Shown: in pieces, positions 4,561 to 6,570 of the stretch | How the letters are laid out: the number at the start of each line of letters is the position of its first letter | Numbering within the stretch: the stretch's first letter is position 1 | DNA from: Candidatus Woesearchaeota archaeon | Lineage (GTDB): Archaea > Nanobdellota > Nanobdellia > Woesearchaeales > UBA12501 | Reading direction: 5' to 3' | Length of the DNA stretch: 6,570 nucleotides | Assembly: GCA_026394915.1 (NCBI GenBank) | Contig: JAPLZS010000191.1 | Span: 1 to 6,570 of the forward strand | Notes under the pieces: model-generated | The model's input: only the letters and a program-made list of their open reading frames with translations | Database searches by the model: none | What the model was told of the DNA's origin: nothing | Program-made: the position numbers and the translations under genes

Positions 4561-4587
4561 GCTTGTTGGCGCAAGTGAACATCCCTT
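4521..4587 (+). ncRNA. Predicted structured leader RNA upstream of lrp
   Basis: An 8-pair outer helix joins AAGGGGTG (4521-4528) to CATCCCTT (4580-4587), with one G-U pair. TTCA (4535-4538) can extend it by pairing with TGAA (4576-4579). Inside, CTTG (4562-4565) pairs with CAAG (4572-4575) around a loop TTGGCG. That loop is complementary to upstream CGCCA (4551-4555), so a pseudoknot is possible. GGAG (4588-4591) and a five-T run follow directly before the ATG at 4601. This could be a cis-regulatory leader hiding or exposing the ribosome site, but no known riboswitch class is recognised. Confidence 0.35.
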
Positions 4588-4600
4588 GGAGCTTTTTAAT

Positions 4601-5032
4601 ATGGAGCTAGACGACAAAGACCATGCAATAATATCATTGCTGAAAGAGAACTCAAGATACTCTGTGAGGGAAATCGCCAAGAAGACAGGCATAAGGCCCT
4701 CAACAGTGCATGAGAGGATAAAGAAGCTCATAAGAGACAGGATAATAGAGAAATTCACATTAAAGCTGAACAACAAGGCAATCGGAGAGAACTTCATAGT
4801 ATTCATGCTCGTTGCAGGAAAGCCCACAGAGTATGTGGGGAATGCCCTGCTCAATCACAAGAACATAAAAGAGGTGTTCGGCATTACAGGAGAGTATGAC
4901 ATGATATTCAAGCTGAAGTTCAGGGATGTCGAGGAATTCAATGAATATATAATAAATTTCAGGAAGATAAACAGGAACGTGATAAAGACATTGACTATGG
5001 TCGTCACAACTACATTGAAAGAAGAGATCTAA
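4601..5032 (+). CDS. Lrp/AsnC-family transcriptional regulator
   Basis: A 143-residue regulator. Residues 3-50 are an AsnC-type helix-turn-helix (MELDDKDHAIISLLKENSRY, then IAKKTGIRPSTVHERIKKLI). Residues about 63-141 are the RAM/AsnC ligand-binding and oligomerisation domain (GITGEYDMIFKLKFRD, TLTMVVTTTLKEE). Such proteins bind DNA as dimers or larger assemblies and often respond to amino acids. The ATG at 4601 gives the standard family start MELDDKD; a TTG at 4586 would add five residues and is less likely. GGAG lies 9 bases before the ATG. It is divergent from ahcY, and the palindrome between them makes autoregulation and control of ahcY plausible. A methionine or other amino-acid ligand is a guess. 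Its stop overlaps that of the convergent transglutaminase gene. Confidence 0.9.
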   Translation: MELDDKDHAIISLLKENSRYSVREIAKKTGIRPSTVHERIKKLIRDRIIEKFTLKLNNKAIGENFIVFMLVAGKPTEYVGNALLNHKNIKEVFGITGEYDMIFKLKFRDVEEFNEYIINFRKINRNVIKTLTMVVTTTLKEEI

Positions 5033-6570
5033 CTGAAAAGATGGCTGAAGAAAAGCATCATCTTCTGGAAAACAGTCAGATCAGCAAGAGAGATGGACAT
5101 TTTTTCTGAATCATTGAACTTTTTTATGTTCTTATCCTTATAGGAAACAGATATGGAGAAATTATTGCTGCCTTCATCAAGCTGCCTTCCCTCCATCCCA
5201 AAATCAATCAATATGTCCTTGTCTGCCTCTTTGTAGTCATACTCTTTTATCATTCTTGGACCAGACAGAACAATCTTCACGTCCTGCGGATATGAAACAG
5301 AGATCTTATTTAGCCTGAAAGTCATGTTGAACTTGTCATCATACTTGACAGATAAAGGAAACTCTATATCAGAGATATCAAGCAGAGGCTCGTCAAGCCC
5401 TGTAAAGGATATCTCCTCTGTCCTTGAGATCTGGTCATTTGTCATGCTAAGATTCAGGCTGTTCTTTCCGGGAGTTATCTTCCGCACAGTGAAATTGACA
5501 AGTTTCTCCTGTGTTATGCCGATGTTCAGTTCGCCGCAATCATCTTCAAGGCAGACTTTAAGCCCTTTAAAGAATATGTTCCCCCTGTTCTTGAGATCAC
5601 ACTGAAGCACCGGCTTTTCATAAGTATAATAATCATCCTTGCTTAGGTTGCAGCTGAGCTCAAGATTCTTTGAATATGCGCCTTCTGAATCCTCATTCAT
5701 CAAAGAGACAGTTCTGTTTACCTCCTCAAGAGAATAGCTCTCTGCCTCTGCAACAGAGGTGAATGTCGTCATTGCTGTCGTATTCTCAAGATCATAGACC
5801 TCTATCGGGAATGTGTAGATATAATCATTATTCAAATCAGGATCAACCTGTATCAGCCATTGAAGTTCTCTTACTTCGCCGGGCCTCAGAAGAAGATGCT
5901 TTGATGCAGAATCAATGATATTTATCCTGTTGGTATTTGAGATGAATATGTCTCTTGAGACATAATAATCCCTTAAGTTGGTTATCGAGGCAGTTACAAG
6001 GTCGTATGAACCGAAATTGACATTGTCATTGAGAACCTCCACATTCATCTCTATATCAGGATCTGCAGGCTCTCCTATCTCGACAACATCGACTTTTGTA
6101 TTCAGGTCCTCGACATTGACATTTACGCTGCTGCTTGCTCTCCATTGGTAAGTTGATGTGATCTTCCCTGCATCATTGGAAACTTTATTGACTATATGGG
6201 TAGGATCCACCCACCCATATTCTCCATAAGTCACATCATAAGGCACCCATCCATAGCCAGGGAAATATACCTCTGCCCATCCATGCGGCCCCCACTTGTT
6301 ATCGAAGAGAGGCGAGTTTGTGTATGAGATGCCTGCAACGAACCGAGCAGGTATTCCAAGGGACCTCAGCATGGATATAAAGAGAGAGGTTATCTCGTCG
6401 CACACCCCTTCCCTGTTTGTCATCACCCAGCTTGATTTCTGCGAAGCCTCTGCTGTCAATGTCTCTAATGTGTATTTTACGTTGCTGTTCACCCAGAACG
6501 CAGCTGCGTCTACAACCTCGACTTCATCATCCTTTCCAGATGCCAGCTCAGAGGCCTTGTTTATGATGTC
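5029..6570 (-). CDS. Secreted transglutaminase-like protein, 5'-truncated
   Basis: The C-terminal 513 residues of a larger protein; the frame stays open to the window edge, so a GTG at 6492 (within AAFWVNSNVKY) is internal. The visible part starts with a transglutaminase-like, papain-fold domain with the complete triad: C57 (NREGVCDE), H96 (WGPHGWAEVYFPGYGW) and D112 (PYDVTYG), plus the family motif LRSLGIPARFVAG. It continues with about three beta-sandwich-like regions (about 170-290, 300-395, 395-495). Eight N-glycosylation sequons (such as NTT, NRT, NLS, NFT, NMT, NFS, NDS) and several cysteines indicate a location outside the membrane. It ends in a short hydrophobic stretch (MMLFFSHLFS), too short for a clear anchor; signal and anchor may be upstream. 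It may be a cell-surface peptidase or crosslinking enzyme; the substrate is unknown. It is convergent with lrp, stop codons overlapping by 4 bases. Confidence 0.85.
   Translation of the reverse strand, partial: DIINKASELASGKDDEVEVVDAAAFWVNSNVKYTLETLTAEASQKSSWVMTNREGVCDEITSLFISMLRSLGIPARFVAGISYTNSPLFDNKWGPHGWAEVYFPGYGWVPYDVTYGEYGWVDPTHIVNKVSNDAGKITSTYQWRASSSVNVNVEDLNTKVDVVEIGEPADPDIEMNVEVLNDNVNFGSYDLVTASITNLRDYYVSRDIFISNTNRINIIDSASKHLLLRPGEVRELQWLIQVDPDLNNDYIYTFPIEVYDLENTTAMTTFTSVAEAESYSLEEVNRTVSLMNEDSEGAYSKNLELSCNLSKDDYYTYEKPVLQCDLKNRGNIFFKGLKVCLEDDCGELNIGITQEKLVNFTVRKITPGKNSLNLSMTNDQISRTEEISFTGLDEPLLDISDIEFPLSVKYDDKFNMTFRLNKISVSYPQDVKIVLSGPRMIKEYDYKEADKDILIDFGMEGRQLDEGSNNFSISVSYKDKNIKKFNDSEKMSISLADLTVFQKMMLFFSHLFS

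Noticed and set aside
4521..4587. Possible tRNA: paired ends AAGGGG/CATCCCTT and GTTCA-like element
   Set aside because: There is no TTCGAATC-type T arm, no recognisable anticodon stem-loop and no cloverleaf spacing; it is kept only as a structured leader.
4540..4600. Possible C/D box RNA, because ATGATGA (box C) occurs at 4540-4546
   Set aside because: No box D (CTGA) follows at a suitable distance, and C'/D' boxes are missing.
5029..6492. Complete transglutaminase gene starting at GTG 6492
   Set aside because: The frame is open to 6570, and the codons upstream (VVDAAFW) continue the domain, so the GTG is an internal valine and the gene is truncated by the window.

Overview
The window reads as archaeal DNA. 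Most genes have an A/T-rich TATA box centred about 26-28 bases before the start codon, which is the geometry of leaderless archaeal transcripts. The gene set (Memo-family protein, archaeal-type S-adenosylhomocysteine hydrolase, Lrp/AsnC regulator, secreted transglutaminase with many N-glycosylation sequons, RelB/RelE-type toxin-antitoxin pair) fits this. A DPANN/Woesearchaeota-like host is my guess and cannot be settled from this window.

Layout. 1-89 (-): first codons of a Memo-family gene running off the left edge. 90-290: intergenic region with CCGG-containing motifs and a repeated TATAC operator-like array. 291-763 (+): RelB-like antitoxin and RelE/ParE-like toxin, overlapping by 4 bases. 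787-1914: a visibly AT-richer island with a two-helix membrane protein (-), and divergently a 54-residue two-helix membrane peptide followed by an HNH nuclease-like protein (+). 1915-2216: no intact gene, but it holds a diverged copy of the last 27 codons of ahcY. 2217-3080 (+): a Bro-N/DinD-like protein of phage/mobile type. 3090-4352 (-): complete ahcY. 4353-4600: divergent promoter region with a perfect palindrome and a possibly structured leader RNA. 4601-5032 (+): Lrp/AsnC regulator. 5029-6570 (-): 5'-truncated transglutaminase-like extracellular protein.

Working together. The toxin-antitoxin pair is a self-contained operon. The 54-residue peptide and the HNH protein look co-transcribed. 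AhcY recycles S-adenosylhomocysteine, and the divergent Lrp regulator may control both itself and ahcY through the palindrome at 4409-4423.

Main discovery. The Bro-N gene sits between two copies of the 3' end of ahcY, exactly 1060 bases apart. The copies share a 35-base identical core. On both sides of the core nearly every codon differs, but only at third positions, so the encoded protein end is unchanged. This is what is expected if a small element inserted into the 3' end of ahcY and restored the reading frame with its own copy. Secondary leads are the structured lrp leader, the shared CCGGA/TCCGG sites, and the 10-base-periodic TATAC array at the toxin-antitoxin promoter.
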